Assembly (NCBI GenBank): GCA_049999765.1
Contig: JBNGIQ010009065.1
Coordinates: 116,932-171,053 of the forward strand
Direction of reading: 5' to 3'
From: Phaeoceros laevis
Lineage: Eukaryota; Anthocerotophyta; Anthocerotopsida; Notothyladales
Length of the DNA stretch: 54,122 bases
Part shown: positions 10,253 through 20,569 of the stretch, piece after piece
How positions within the stretch are numbered: the stretch's first letter is position 1
Layout of the letters: each line of letters starts with the position of its first letter
Translations under genes and position numbers: made by a program
The notes under the pieces: model-generated
The model's input: only the letters and a program-made list of their open reading frames with translations
What the model was told of the DNA's origin: nothing
Databases searched by the model: none

Positions 10253-12914
10253 TTAGCAAGAATCCCCACAAGAGCATAACCCATCTTTGAAATGGTGCAC
10301 TCTATGCTCATCTTTCACTATAATATCACGTCTTTCGACCCTAGAAATCACCTTCGTGCTATTGTGACAGTCATTGCACATTCGAAGATTTTTTACCACT
10401 AGCAAACATGTGTTTGCAGGTGTATTGAGGAGACCAAAGGCCAAGGCAAGTTTTTCTGCATGTCCACATAATGCATCATCCTGTCTGTTCTCCACAGAGG
10501 GCTTCAAAACATAGTTAGTGCAACTCATAAGTCCTTCCGTTTCCATTGTAGAATTCAAACTCTCCAGCTTAGCAGACGTGTCATCCCTTTTTTCCCCGAC
10601 AATAAACTCATACACCTTCTTATTAACCTCAACGGATGCTTTCGCAGGCTGCTTCTCAGACCCAACGCATTTTCTCAGGCTCTCAATCTCTTTCGCATCC
10701 TCCAGCCTCCCAGCATCCCTGTATATGGATGCCATGAGGACATAGCTTGCAGAATGTTGTGGTTCCATCTGTATGAGAGAATCAAAGCAGCGCCGTCCTA
10801 TGTCCACATTTTTAAACGTCTTGCAAGCACTGAGCAAAGATCTCCACCCCACAATGTGAGCTTCCAATGGGATTGAACACAATATTTTTTCTGCTTCAGA
10901 TACCTGTCCTGCTCTGCCAAGCAGATCAACCATGCAGTTGTAGTGCTGAACTGTAGGTTTGAGGCCGTGCTCATGCACCATTGTCTTGAAGTGCTGCTGA
11001 CCCTCGTCCACCAGGCCAACATGGCTGCATGCAACGAGAATAGAAGTGTAAGTTGCAGGATCAGGCTCAACGCCTTGCTGTTGCATATCCCTGAGACACT
11101 GCATCACCATCTTGTAGTCATTTTTCTGGCTATAGCCATTCATGAGTGCATTCCAGGCCACTACATCCCTTGCTGACACTCGCTCAAAAGCTCCTAGTGC
11201 TTCCTCCATGCTGCCACACTTTGCATACATGTCCACCAAGGAATTCCCTACAATTGCCTCCACTCCCCCTCCCATTATCTGCGCATGGATCTTCCTTCCC
11301 TCCAATAATGCCCCACTGTTACCACACGCTTTTAAGATGTGGGTGGCAGTGATTTTGTCTGGCTTCAATCCAGCACACTGCATGCTCGCAAAAAGCTTCA
11401 CTGCTTCTTGCCCCAGACCGTGCTCAGCATAGGCTCCAATCATAACATTCCATGTCACTAGATTCTTAAAGCACAGCTTGTCAAACACACTGCGAGCATT
11501 ATGTAAGCTGGCACACTTTGCATACATGTCCACCAAAGCACTTCCAACAAACACATCCAACTCTACCCCACGGGCCAAGAGTTGCGAATGGACTATCTTG
11601 CCCTCCGTACATCCTCCCATGCTGGCACATACTTTCAAGATGGTCACATAAGTAACATTGTCTGGGGTGACGTCATTCTGTTGCATTTTGACATACAGGT
11701 CAAGGGCGTCCTGGTTAAGACCCTCATGGGCGTATCCTGAGATAATTGTGTTCCACGTTACCACATCTCGAGTCAGCAGCCTGTCAAAAACTTCCCGAGC
11801 ATCCTTCATACTTCCACACCTTGCATACATGTCCACAAGGGAATTACCGACATATGTGTCTGGTTCAATTTGCCTTGCCAGAATGTGGGAATGAATTCGT
11901 CTGCCTTCTTGTATGGCTCCTAACCTGCCACACGATTTCAGGATGCTCACATATGTAACATCATTTGCTGGTGATACGCCCTCTAACTGCATTCTTTCAT
12001 AAAGCAGGAGCACATCCTGACCAAGCCCACACTGGGCATATCCATTAATCATGGCACTCCATGTCACGACATCCTTGGAAGGCAACCTATCAAAAATCTT
12101 CCTGGCGTCTTCCAAACACCCACACTTGGCATACATGTCCACCAGACTGCTTCCAATGTACATATTCAACTCAAGACCACAGTCCAGAACATCACCATGC
12201 ACTAGTTTGCCTGATGTTAGATCTCCTGCAGTAGCACATGCCTTAAGAGCAGCTACAAAAACATAAGCATCTGGTTTTACTGCCAATTGCCTCATCTGGC
12301 CATAAATATGGATGGCCTCCTTGGCTTGTCCATGCTTGACATGTGCTGTTACGATTGAAGCGAACACAGAAGCTGTCGGCATAAACAACTTGCTGAACAC
12401 CTGGTTTGCTTCCGCCAAGCTCCCACTAGTAGCATACAGCCGGATGAGGTGGTTGCTTATGAAGGAATTCAGCTCGTATCCAAGTCTTGCAGACAAGGCG
12501 TGAACAAGCCTGCCAACAACAAGATCTTTTTTCGCAATACATTCCTTCAGGATGCGATATAGCATGGCTCTTGAAACAAAAATACCTTGCCGACTCATGC
12601 AGTCCAGCGCTTGCAAGGCCCCAGACAGGTCCCCCTTTTCGCAGAGCCTAACCCAGGCCTTATACTCCGAAGACAATTTCCAATCTGCCACCCTGGTAAA
12701 GGACGAAGGGTCACGTTACCATTTTACATCCTGTGGAATGGAGCAAAGTAAGCTAGAATGCTGTGCCATTCTGGGGCAAGCGGTACCTGGCAAAGTCTTG
12801 TGAGTTGCCACCGTATCCATTGAGCTCATCACAAAGTTGCTTGCTTCGCTCCACCTTTGTGCTAGGTCCCATAGAGATTGACCAGCCATCAAGCTCGCCT
12901 CTTGTCCTGTGCAT
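10253..12914 (-). CDS. PLS-class PPR protein with variant DYW deaminase domain (ends DSC)
   Basis: This is an organelle-type RNA-editing PPR protein of 855 codons: exon 1 12914-12787, a 94-bp GT-AG intron, exon 2 12692-10253. The large exon alone lacks an ATG (its first in-frame codon is GTG). The upstream exon, starting MHRTRGELDGWS, supplies one and joins in phase at codon AGG. PLS repeats run from about residue 50 to 640 (for example SLVDMYAKCGCLEDARKIFD, DVVTWNTIISGYAHEG). The E region follows, then a DYW-type cytidine deaminase domain with the zinc motifs GHAEKLALAFG and CNDCH. The PG box is replaced by KQPAKASVEV and the C-terminus is CSCGDSC instead of CSCGDYW. These changes, with close similarity to the DYW:KP gene at 31109-34201, suggest the same clade or a diverged member. 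Targeting to plastid or mitochondrion is expected, but no clear presequence is visible. Confidence 0.85.
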
Positions 12915-13711
12915 GAAGCCCGGATGATACTTGAGGCTCCTCTGTGGTAATCACCCATGGTCAACTGCAGACTGCAGACCCAGTAATACCTCTCCTGGCC
13001 TTGCGACAACAAACAATACCTTGTTCGAACCCGCGTCTCTGTACCATGGAGGTTCAGCCGGAGAGCCCGCCCGTCTTGCCTCCCGCACAGTGGACTCACC
13101 TGCTAGCCACCATTAACATCAGCCCCCATCTTCCAGCGTTTCCAGATTAAATGACGAGTAAAGTTCATCACTTTCACATTCCCAGTACCTGGACTGTCCC
13201 GGCATAGTTTGCGAGGCTCCAGCGAGCCCCGCAGGCTCGACAACCCCCTGCACCACTCCTCAATGGGAGTAGAGCCTCTCCCACTCATCAAACAAGACAT
13301 AGCCGAAGTCCTCACTCGCACCATGGAGTAGCACGGGAGGTGTGAGGTCTTTTAGGTTTTTAACCTTCCAGAGTTTTACCTCCAGCAGCCTTCAACTGAA
13401 GCTGTCATTATGTCCCTGTGATGTGTCCAGCCACAGCGTTACGACGTGGCGACGTTAGCCGTTCCGCCGGGCCTGGTGCCACTTCCCCAGTCATTCGCCC
13501 TCCACCCAAGAACGCGCCATGTTCAGTTGTCTGCGAGAAGAGAGGTGGGTTGTGCAGGCTCATCAGGGACTGATGAGGGTCGGAAGTAGCACCTACCATC
13601 TTTACAAGAACTGAGCCAGCGCTCGAAGAATTCAACAGCGCCATCTCCCATTTCCAACTTGAAGGTCTTGAAACGGTTGATTGGAAGGAACCAGGGAGGC
13701 AGACTCCAGCT
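12915..13711. promoter_or_regulatory. Divergent intergenic/promoter region
   Basis: About 0.8 kb separates the PPR gene start (−) from the GC-rich gene start (+), so it must hold both promoters and 5' UTRs. On the minus strand, ttaccacag near 12950 could be a splice acceptor of a 5' UTR exon. No TATA element or repeat was identified with confidence. Confidence 0.35.
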
Positions 13712-14896
13712 ATGGCGGGCTCGCGCTCGGCTGAGGCCCTGGACCTGATGCTGCGCTTTGCAGAGCGGACAGGCCTCACATCCGCGAGGCCGCCAAAGCG
13801 CTATCTCTGGACGGACGCGTTCGCAGTGTGCAATTTCTTGGCCCTGGAGAAGCAGGAGCTCGCGCTGAAGCTGGTAGCGCAGGTGCACTCGACCTTGGGC
13901 TGGCATAGGTACCTGCAACGCTCTTGTTCCGTTTACACCTTTCAGAAAATGTTTTGATTGAGATGTTGTGCAACTGGTACGAACAGGGCGGACGACCGGC
14001 GCTCAGGGCGGCTCAGCGGGCTGGACGACCTCGAGGGCGAGGCGCACCCCACTCGCGGCGGGCTGCGAATCGGGAAACCGATGCCTGAGCGCGCCCCTGA
14101 CGGGCCGCAGGACGAACGGCTGGAGTGGGAGCAGGACGGGCAGTACTTCCACTACCTCACCCGGTGGATGCACGCGCTGGACCGGCTGACGCGCGCCACC
14201 GGCGACAGCCGGTACACCACCTGGGCGCGGGAGCTTATGGTGACTGCGCACCGCGCGTTCGTAGCGCAGTCGCACCTGCACATGTACTGGAAGATGAGCA
14301 TCGACCTGTCGCGACCGCTGGTCAGTAGCATGGGCCACCACGACCCGCTGGACGGCCTGGTCACCTGCCTCCAGCTAGAAGACACTGCAGACCGGCTGGG
14401 CCAGGACGCTACCGCGGTAGCCCGAGCACGGCGCGACTTCGAGAACATGGTCGACCGCCGCGGTCTGGCCACCAGTGACTCTCTGGGGATTGGGGGCCTG
14501 CTCACCGACGCGTGCCGGTTGGACCAGCTGCAGCACCGGCGCGATCCCGAGCTCCGGGACGAGCTGTGCAGGGCGGGGCTCTGTGGGCTGCGGCTGTTCG
14601 CTCAACTCCAGCAGATGGAGATGCCTGCGAGGTACCGCCTCGCGTTCCGGGAGCTCGGTCTAGCCATCGGCTTGGCCGCGGCGGAGCGTCTGGCACAGCA
14701 GGAGGATCCGCCGCCGGCGACGCAGCAGCTCAAGGGATACGCCTACATCCGCGTCAGCATAGAGTCCTTCTGGTTGCGCCCGGAGAATCGCTGTGCGGAG
14801 ACATGGCTGGAGCACCTGGACATCAACGAGGTGATGCTTGCCACTAGCCTTGTGCCCGACGGGTACCTGGTGCTGGGATGGCCGAGCAAGGATTAG
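13712..14896 (+). CDS. Bacterial-like uncharacterised protein (alpha/alpha-barrel, glycosidase-like family), GC-rich
   Basis: Two exons, 13712-13908 and 13987-14896, are joined through a 78-bp GT-AG intron (codon AGG) and give 368 residues starting MAGSRSAEALDL. Conserved-looking blocks are GGLRIGKPMPER, WEQDGQYFHYLTRWMHAL, MYWKMSIDLSRPLV, MGHHDPLDGL, LGIGGLLTDA, FRELGLAIGL and INEVMLATSLVPDGYLVLG. From memory these resemble an uncharacterised family common in bacteria and cyanobacteria, thought to fold like six-hairpin glycosidases; I cannot verify this here. The helix-rich, Trp/His/Arg/Asp-rich composition fits a soluble enzyme, but no catalytic residues can be named. Coding GC is far higher than in the adjacent PPR and PH genes. 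Bacterial ancestry followed by intron gain is an inference. Confidence 0.75.
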
Positions 14897-15914
14897 GGCA
14901 GGGTGATGGCCAAAATGTACATACGCAGTGGCACGACGGCAGCAAGACCTAGGAGCTCACCAGGCTGTGGCGAATAGCGATATCTCATGTCCTTCTGGTA
15001 CGACGAGTGTTGCTGGTGACGCAAGTTGCGGTGGAAGCCTGAAAAGCCGCTCGAACCAGCATGTATGTCGGTCGACACAGTGGGTACTGTATTAGGCACT
15101 TGTGAGCTAGCTCTATGGGTTAAGGATTAAGGCTGTGCAAACACCTTGTAGAAAGCAGTAGGCGTTTTGGATTCGAAGACAATCTTCGCGTAGTTCTCAT
15201 TGTGGCGGATACCACTTCAAGCTTCAAACGAACGAACTGAGTGCCCGTAGCTCTTTTGGATGCACTCATGGAGACCATCCTTGTAGCCTGCCACACTTTT
15301 GAAGCTTCCAAAATGAAACTTGTGATGTTGTAATGCGTCGAAAACGGTACCACAACGAACATAAAGTTCACGACAGCAGACGAAAATGTCGTCGACAATA
15401 GAAAGTGACAACCAAGATAACGTAAGGTGTGTGTGTAAGGTAAGCAAATCAGCACGATGCAAACATACAGCCACACTTTTATCACACGTAACGCAGCCAA
15501 ACACTCTGAGAAACACGGTGGGAAGTAGAAACTGTGACGGAGGACTTGTGCTTCACCCTAATCAAGGTGTGCACCAGATCACTGAGCTACCATTGCAAAA
15601 AATAGATGAAAGTTGTCAACAATGTGGGCCATGAGGCCATTATGCTTCTGATGTACAATGAGGGCTCACAACTAACTAAGATCTAGGCTACGACACGGAG
15701 GGATGGCCCAGCTAGGGAGGTGGGGTCTGTATCATCCTCAGATAGGAAAGAAGCAAAGCCGAGACGCAGGCTATGGAAATTCTCAGAATCAGCTTGGCGA
15801 AGACAGTAGAGTGACACAGTAGTTACAGGTCTTTATGAGAGGCTCACGTTCAGATCCTCCAGGAAAACCAACAACAGCAGCACCTCCTGGCCATGAATCA
15901 GCATAACATCCTGG
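14897..15914. other. Convergent intergenic region, no gene seen
   Basis: It lies between the 3' ends of the GC-rich gene (+) and the PH gene (−). Short open frames on both strands overlap each other and show no family motif. I see nothing beyond presumed 3' UTRs. Confidence 0.4.
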
Positions 15915-16346
15915 CTACTTGACAGGATGACTATCATAATCCAAGACTTCTGTCTCGGTGATGGACCTGGAATGCCGAACTATGGAACGGCCCATGGAAT
16001 TGATCCAGTCTTCCTTCTCCTTTTCGGTGTCCGCGATAAAATACATTGTCTCCTTGCTTGTAGAGAGCTCAAATGCGTTCTGTTTGTTCAAAACATCTTC
16101 TGCACCTTTGATAGTAAGGCAGCTGCTCACGTTGATCACACCCCTAGGTTTGGAACTCCTTGTCAAAGCCATTTCCTTGAACCAGAAAAGCTTACCCTCC
16201 TTCAACACAAACCAGCGTCTCCGCCATGTCTTGATGTACTCTCCCTGCTTGGTAAGCCAGCCCTCGCGCTCCGGATCATGCCAAAACTCGATATCAATTG
16301 GCTCCTCCTTCTTTCCTCTGAAAAAATTCGCTGCCGCTGCTGCCAT
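15915..16346 (-). CDS. PH1: Plant PH-domain protein (AtPH1-like)
   Basis: A single coding exon of 143 residues, starting MAAAAANFF. A pleckstrin-homology domain fills most of the protein: EGWLTKQGEYIKTWRRRWFV is strand 1-2 with the basic phosphoinositide-binding stretch, then KPRGVINVSSCLTIKGAEDV and the C-terminal helix DWINSMGRSIVRHSRS. Length, the IEFWHDPEREGWL lead-in and the acidic tail TETEVLDYD match the Arabidopsis PH1 family (about 145 residues), which binds PI3P and acts at endosomes/vacuole. The frame stays open upstream of the ATG, but tgtccaggcag there looks like a splice acceptor, so a 5' UTR intron is likely and the internal ATG at 16344-16346 is preferred. Confidence 0.9.
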   Translation of the reverse strand: MAAAAANFFRGKKEEPIDIEFWHDPEREGWLTKQGEYIKTWRRRWFVLKEGKLFWFKEMALTRSSKPRGVINVSSCLTIKGAEDVLNKQNAFELSTSKETMYFIADTEKEKEDWINSMGRSIVRHSRSITETEVLDYDSHPVK

Positions 16347-18346
16347 AGAGTTCTCACGGCCACCTAGTACGTGGCAATTGCTCACAACCGCGATGTCCCC
16401 TGCCTGGACAAGCAGAAACACCAGATCTCGCAGTCAGAATCCTCAGCTCAACTAGGTCACGCCCCGATATGTTGCACAGGGACAAAGAAACAGATGGCCG
16501 CGAACACAACAATGCAGCTGACCATACCGCACAACTCCTACCAGCACGTCACCCAGGTAACAACAAGCAACCAACCTTGGATGAAGCGTATGACAGAGGT
16601 CGCTCATGGCACAGGCGCTCAGCGAGACGTTTTTCAACCGCTCCTTCCCACCATTTGCGATCCAAAGAGAACAGGGATATGGCGCACCCCGCAGTGCTGA
16701 ATTTCCACAGCCAATCCACAACCTCAGGACACCGAGAGGGAGCTCCCACGGGCCGTGCAGAAATGGTGAGACCTACGCACGTCCACTGCCTTCGACGAGA
16801 AAGCGTGCAGAGCGCTGCCGCAGCAAGGAAGAAACTCTGACCCTGAGTAGAAGGCAACGGGGATAGGCGGCACGGAGGATGCACAGGAGAGGTGCACTTG
16901 TTGCCCTCTGATCACACAAGGCTGGTTGCCAGTAGGACTTCCCCTCGCCCCCACCTCCTCTTCCGCGTCCTATTCACAAGCGATTTACATGCGGGGCTCA
17001 TAAAGCCTGATAAAGGCCCCCTAAATTGCGACTGTTTGGCTTACTTAGACTGACGTTCTAAGCGCGTGGTCAATTCTAGAAACTCGAACGAGACACGCAA
17101 GTTGTGTGTAAGCTTTAGTTCCTGCACAATGCCGAATATTGGATGATGATCACACCAGGAACACAAAGGACGAGGCTTGGTTCCACAGATCACAATATGA
17201 TAGGTTGACTAGGTCCCGACCAAACAGCATTCACCATATTGTGACTTCGGTAGCATGTAAAGCATTGCTGTTCAGTAACCTTCTTCCTGCTCGTTTGAGC
17301 TGTCCATCGAGCCTTAGAAGATTCCATGACATGCAGACACCAAGTCTTCCAGTGTTAATGCACTGACTGCAAGGCAAGCGACACGTGAGAGCAACATAGT
17401 CGCCACAGAATGGATGGGCTTCCCCAATATCTTCTATCAAGGAAACATCCCAGCAGCAAATTCTCTAACAATCTGAACCTAGAGTTTCTAGTGAGTACAT
17501 CCTATGTGAAGCTCCATCAGAAACTGCAAGCGGAAGAGCATGTTCTCCCTGGAAGAGTAGAAACAAGACAATCATGGGCTCATGTTTCACTTCTAATTCT
17601 CTTAAGACAAATCAATAATCAGAACTTCAGAGGTTCAAAATTGCATTTTGTATAGAAGGCTCCACTCAGTCGGGGCCTGCACTTCTTCCGGTATCAAATG
17701 TGAATGTGCCCAAATATCATTACAGCTTGTGTAGACAAATCATGCTCTTCAAAGATGTAACAGACCCAATATATAACTACCAGGCTACAAGAAACTGTAA
17801 ATAATGACTCTTCCTGAAGAGTTGGCACCTGCCTGAAACTGCAAAAGGGCCATATGTCTGTTGATGGATCTTGCCACAGTTAAAGCTGAGAGCCGAGTCT
17901 TGAGGCCCGCAAGGCCAGACTTAGGCTTAGTGGGTTACTTCAACAAAGGTTCTTTTCCTGATTGCTAAGCTACTGACATCCATGTACGCACATATACTCT
18001 GTCCAGGTATCCAGGAGCCCAGAGGACTCTTGTCCTTGAACGGAGTTGAATGCAGACTTTGCAGTTTGCAGCCCAGAGGACAGTCTTCTTTCCCTACAAT
18101 GTCTCTCACGAGCAGGATGCCCTAGAGCCCACAAGAAAGCCTGACATCCTGCGCATCAGTGAGGCAATTCAGCCTGCAATCATCTATTTCCATTCGGACA
18201 CAAACCAGTACCTATCCAGAAATGTCAGGGAGGTGCGCAATCTCACTGCTGTCCCTGTGAACGACAGTGGACTGAAGCAGCACACATCGCCGTTTAGGCA
18301 TGCTAACCATATCTCCTCTGGCCTACACCACTGACAAGGAGCCATC
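16347..18346. other. Two-kilobase region without recognised gene
   Basis: The right part is downstream of GNAT copy B (−) and should include its 3' UTR; the left part is upstream of the PH gene. A 94-codon forward frame (18050-18334) and overlapping reverse frames have no motif and no splice-supported partner. I see no repeats of note. Confidence 0.35.
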
Positions 18347-18982
18347 CTAATCTTTGGACAACAATTGCTTGGAATATATGAAGCAGTCAGGGCTTTGAGT
18401 GTCCTTGAAGAAATTTTGAAGCATTTGTTTTCTCGTAAAACCGGACTTCTCACAGAAAGCCATGGCGCAAAAATCGTCAGAAGGAACATATGCAAAAGCT
18501 TCGACAACTCCAAATTTGCTGACGGCAAAGTCAAGACAGATCTTCAACAGCTGTGTCCCTGCTCGACACATCACATGCAATTGTTTTTAGGCAAGTTCAG
18601 GGCCCACAGCAAGTCGCAACAATATATTGCATCACACACCTGGTTTTCTGAATTAACTGTGGAAACATGACTTACCAACTGTCTGTCGTCTATAAGGCTC
18701 ATTTACAACCAGGGATTTGATGTAGAGGTGGTACCACAGATCTGCTGTATGCAAAACTTGGCAAGTAATTATCCCTGCTACAGCTTCACCTGGCCATTCT
18801 GCTTGCTTTTCGAATTCAGCTACAACATTGGCAGGTTCTATCAAGTCGTAGTTCACATTCTCAGGTCTGAACGGAGTGCCTGGATCAGGTGCGTTCCACC
18901 AAATTCCACCTGTTGCCCATGGTGACATTTGATAAGAATTCCAATTGGAAGAACTTTGTAAAGTAGAACTTAGCTCCTCCAT
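18347..18982 (-). CDS. GNAT-family N-acetyltransferase, tandem copy B
   Basis: Two exons, 18982-18676 and 18558-18347, join across a GT-AG intron in phase 1 and give 172 residues. The fold is GNAT-like: GEAVAGIITCQVL is the central strand, LYIKSLVVNEPYRRQTVG is strand 4 with the acetyl-CoA pyrophosphate loop (RRQTVG, a variant of Q/RxxGxG/A), then AFAYVPSDDFCAMAFCEKSGF is the classic C-terminal strand-helix. The intron interrupts the loop at exactly the same codon as in copy A, so the two are tandem duplicates. The N-terminus has a copy-specific Trp/Pro-rich extension (ATGGIWWNAPDPGTPF). TAA directly precedes the ATG, so it is a separate gene rather than a second domain of copy A. Substrate unknown. 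Confidence 0.7.
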
Positions 18983-19556
18983 TTACGCTGTAGTACATGA
19001 CCAGGTACATAAAAAGGTGCGAGAAGGCTATGGATGAAAAGAGCGAACCTTTTTTTGAGAAGAGATAGCAATCAGGATATTCGGTCCCTACATTATAATT
19101 TTGAATCCTTTTCTTCAGCGTGAAACCACATCTCTGAAAAAACGCGATAGCACCGACTTCAATGGTAGGGACATGTACGTGTGCTTCTACAATGTTGTAC
19201 TCCCGCAATGCCCCACTCAAACAGTCCTTCATCAGCATAGACCCTGCCAAGAACGTCATGGAAACATGGTCCTGAGAATTTCTAACCTGAAGCTTCGGCT
19301 TAGCACCCGGAAACAATCCATGAGGCTGCCTATTGTTCAATTCCAGAAAGTGTTTCTTACCAATTTTTTGTCGCCGATAGGCAGGGTCTACCTCCAAGGA
19401 CTTGATATACAGGTGCATCCCATCCTCCTTTTCCCAAATCTGGCAGATAACCGACCCAGCCAAGACCTCCCCATCACGGGCCTCCCTTTGAAATTCGGTC
19501 ACTACTGAAGAGTCAGGCTCTTCCCAGTCTTGGGAGGCGGCAGATGTGTCGGACAT
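18885..19556 (-). CDS. GNAT-family N-acetyltransferase, tandem copy A
   Basis: Exons 19556-19361 and 19243-18885 (184 residues as read). The 117-bp GT-AG intron is a multiple of three and has no stop, so the unspliced frame also stays open. Splicing gives RRQKIG followed by SMLMKDCL, as in copy B. Motifs are SVICQIWEKEDGMHLYIKSL, VDPAYRRQKIG and VHVPTIEVGAIAFFQRCGF. After CYLFSKK, where copy B ends, the frame runs on for about 60 residues with a hydrophobic stretch and overlaps the start of copy B. A further 3' splice or earlier end is likely, so the C-terminus is uncertain. The start at MSDTSAASQDWEE is chosen because the upstream open frame lacks GNAT-like sequence. Substrate unknown. Confidence 0.65.
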   Translation of the reverse strand: MSDTSAASQDWEEPDSSVVTEFQREARDGEVLAGSVICQIWEKEDGMHLYIKSLEVDPAYRRQKIGKKHFLELNNRQPHGLFPGAKPKLQVRNSQDHVSMTFLAGSMLMKDCLSGALREYNIVEAHVHVPTIEVGAIAFFQRCGFTLKKRIQNYNVGTEYPDCYLFSKKGSLFSSIAFSHLFMYLVMYYSVNGGAKFYFTKFFQLEFLSNVTMGNRWNLVERT

Positions 19557-20569
19557 TGCACGACTGCATATTAAGCTCCGGTCTTGAAGCCGGGGTGATG
19601 CATCGCCTGCTGCTAGCAAAAGCAGTCCAGCTCTTGGCTGAAATCGAAACCCCACACATTTCCGTAGCTCTTTGACTCCTTGCAAATGACCGCTCGTTTG
19701 TGCGCAGATTCTGCCCGCACGTCGTGATCTCAAAGACACCTGGGAAAGACTCTTTGCTGTCAGATAATCGAAAAACCTCAGCAACGAGACTGCATGTAGA
19801 GATCTGTTACAGGAATCGTTCAGGTACGCACTTGATATGTGATTGCCCGGATATCCGATGCTGCCTTCAATGGTTCCGGAAGGGTATGACAATTCGTTTG
19901 AGGAATGGCCCTGCTTGATATTGCCATCCTGCCTTCTATCCAAAGTTTTGAAGTAGTTTGCAATCTATCCCTGCAACCCACAGAGAAAGCCTTTCACCTC
20001 CAGCACATCCCTGGCTGGATCAGTCAGTCACCAGAAAACCCTAGGGTCCGTGAAACCCAGTCCCTAGAATTCTGCGCGTTCGGATGCTTCAGTCTGAGCA
20101 CGACGCCAGAAGTTTGAACCGAGTACGGTTGCAAGGTTTATGGTTTTGCAGCCCGCGGTTTGGATCGGCCTCGTTCACCTGACATGGACACTACGAGTTC
20201 ATGATTCAGCCAGAAGAGGCTATTCTACGTCAGGATAACTGTGACGGGCTGGCATTCTGCATAGGGTCGGACTGGAAGTGCAAGTTGACTCCGCGAAGCA
20301 AACGCAGAAGGTTTGGTTCGAAATTGATGCTCCCACTGCTGCATCCGGCTACTCATCCATAACCCCACTACACTTCGAGTAGCTCCCAGCGTTTACAAGT
20401 GTAGGAACTGATCAGTCTAGGCATATGTGGGGCCCCTGCCCAGACAAATCAGTTCATGCTCCTCTCTTGGTATGGTTCTTTCTCGGCTGTCCTGAGCCAC
20501 ACTTCTGTTCGAAGTGCTATGCACGTTCCTTCTCCATGTTGGAAAGAAGATACCAGAGCTTTGAGGGTA
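19557..20569. other. Intergenic, no gene seen
   Basis: It spans from the GNAT copy A 5' side to the 3' end of the PPR pseudogene. Frames here are short and without motifs. The stretch nearest 19557-19943 continues the GNAT frame on the minus strand and may include its 5' UTR. Confidence 0.35.

Noticed and set aside
18050-18334. 94-codon plus-strand frame downstream of GNAT copy B
   Set aside because: No motif, no splice partner, overlapped by reverse frames; more likely 3' UTR of the GNAT gene.
18885-19243. GNAT copy A and B as one two-domain protein
   Set aside because: A TAA codon lies immediately before the copy B ATG in its frame, and copy A reads past it in another frame; no splice joining them was found.
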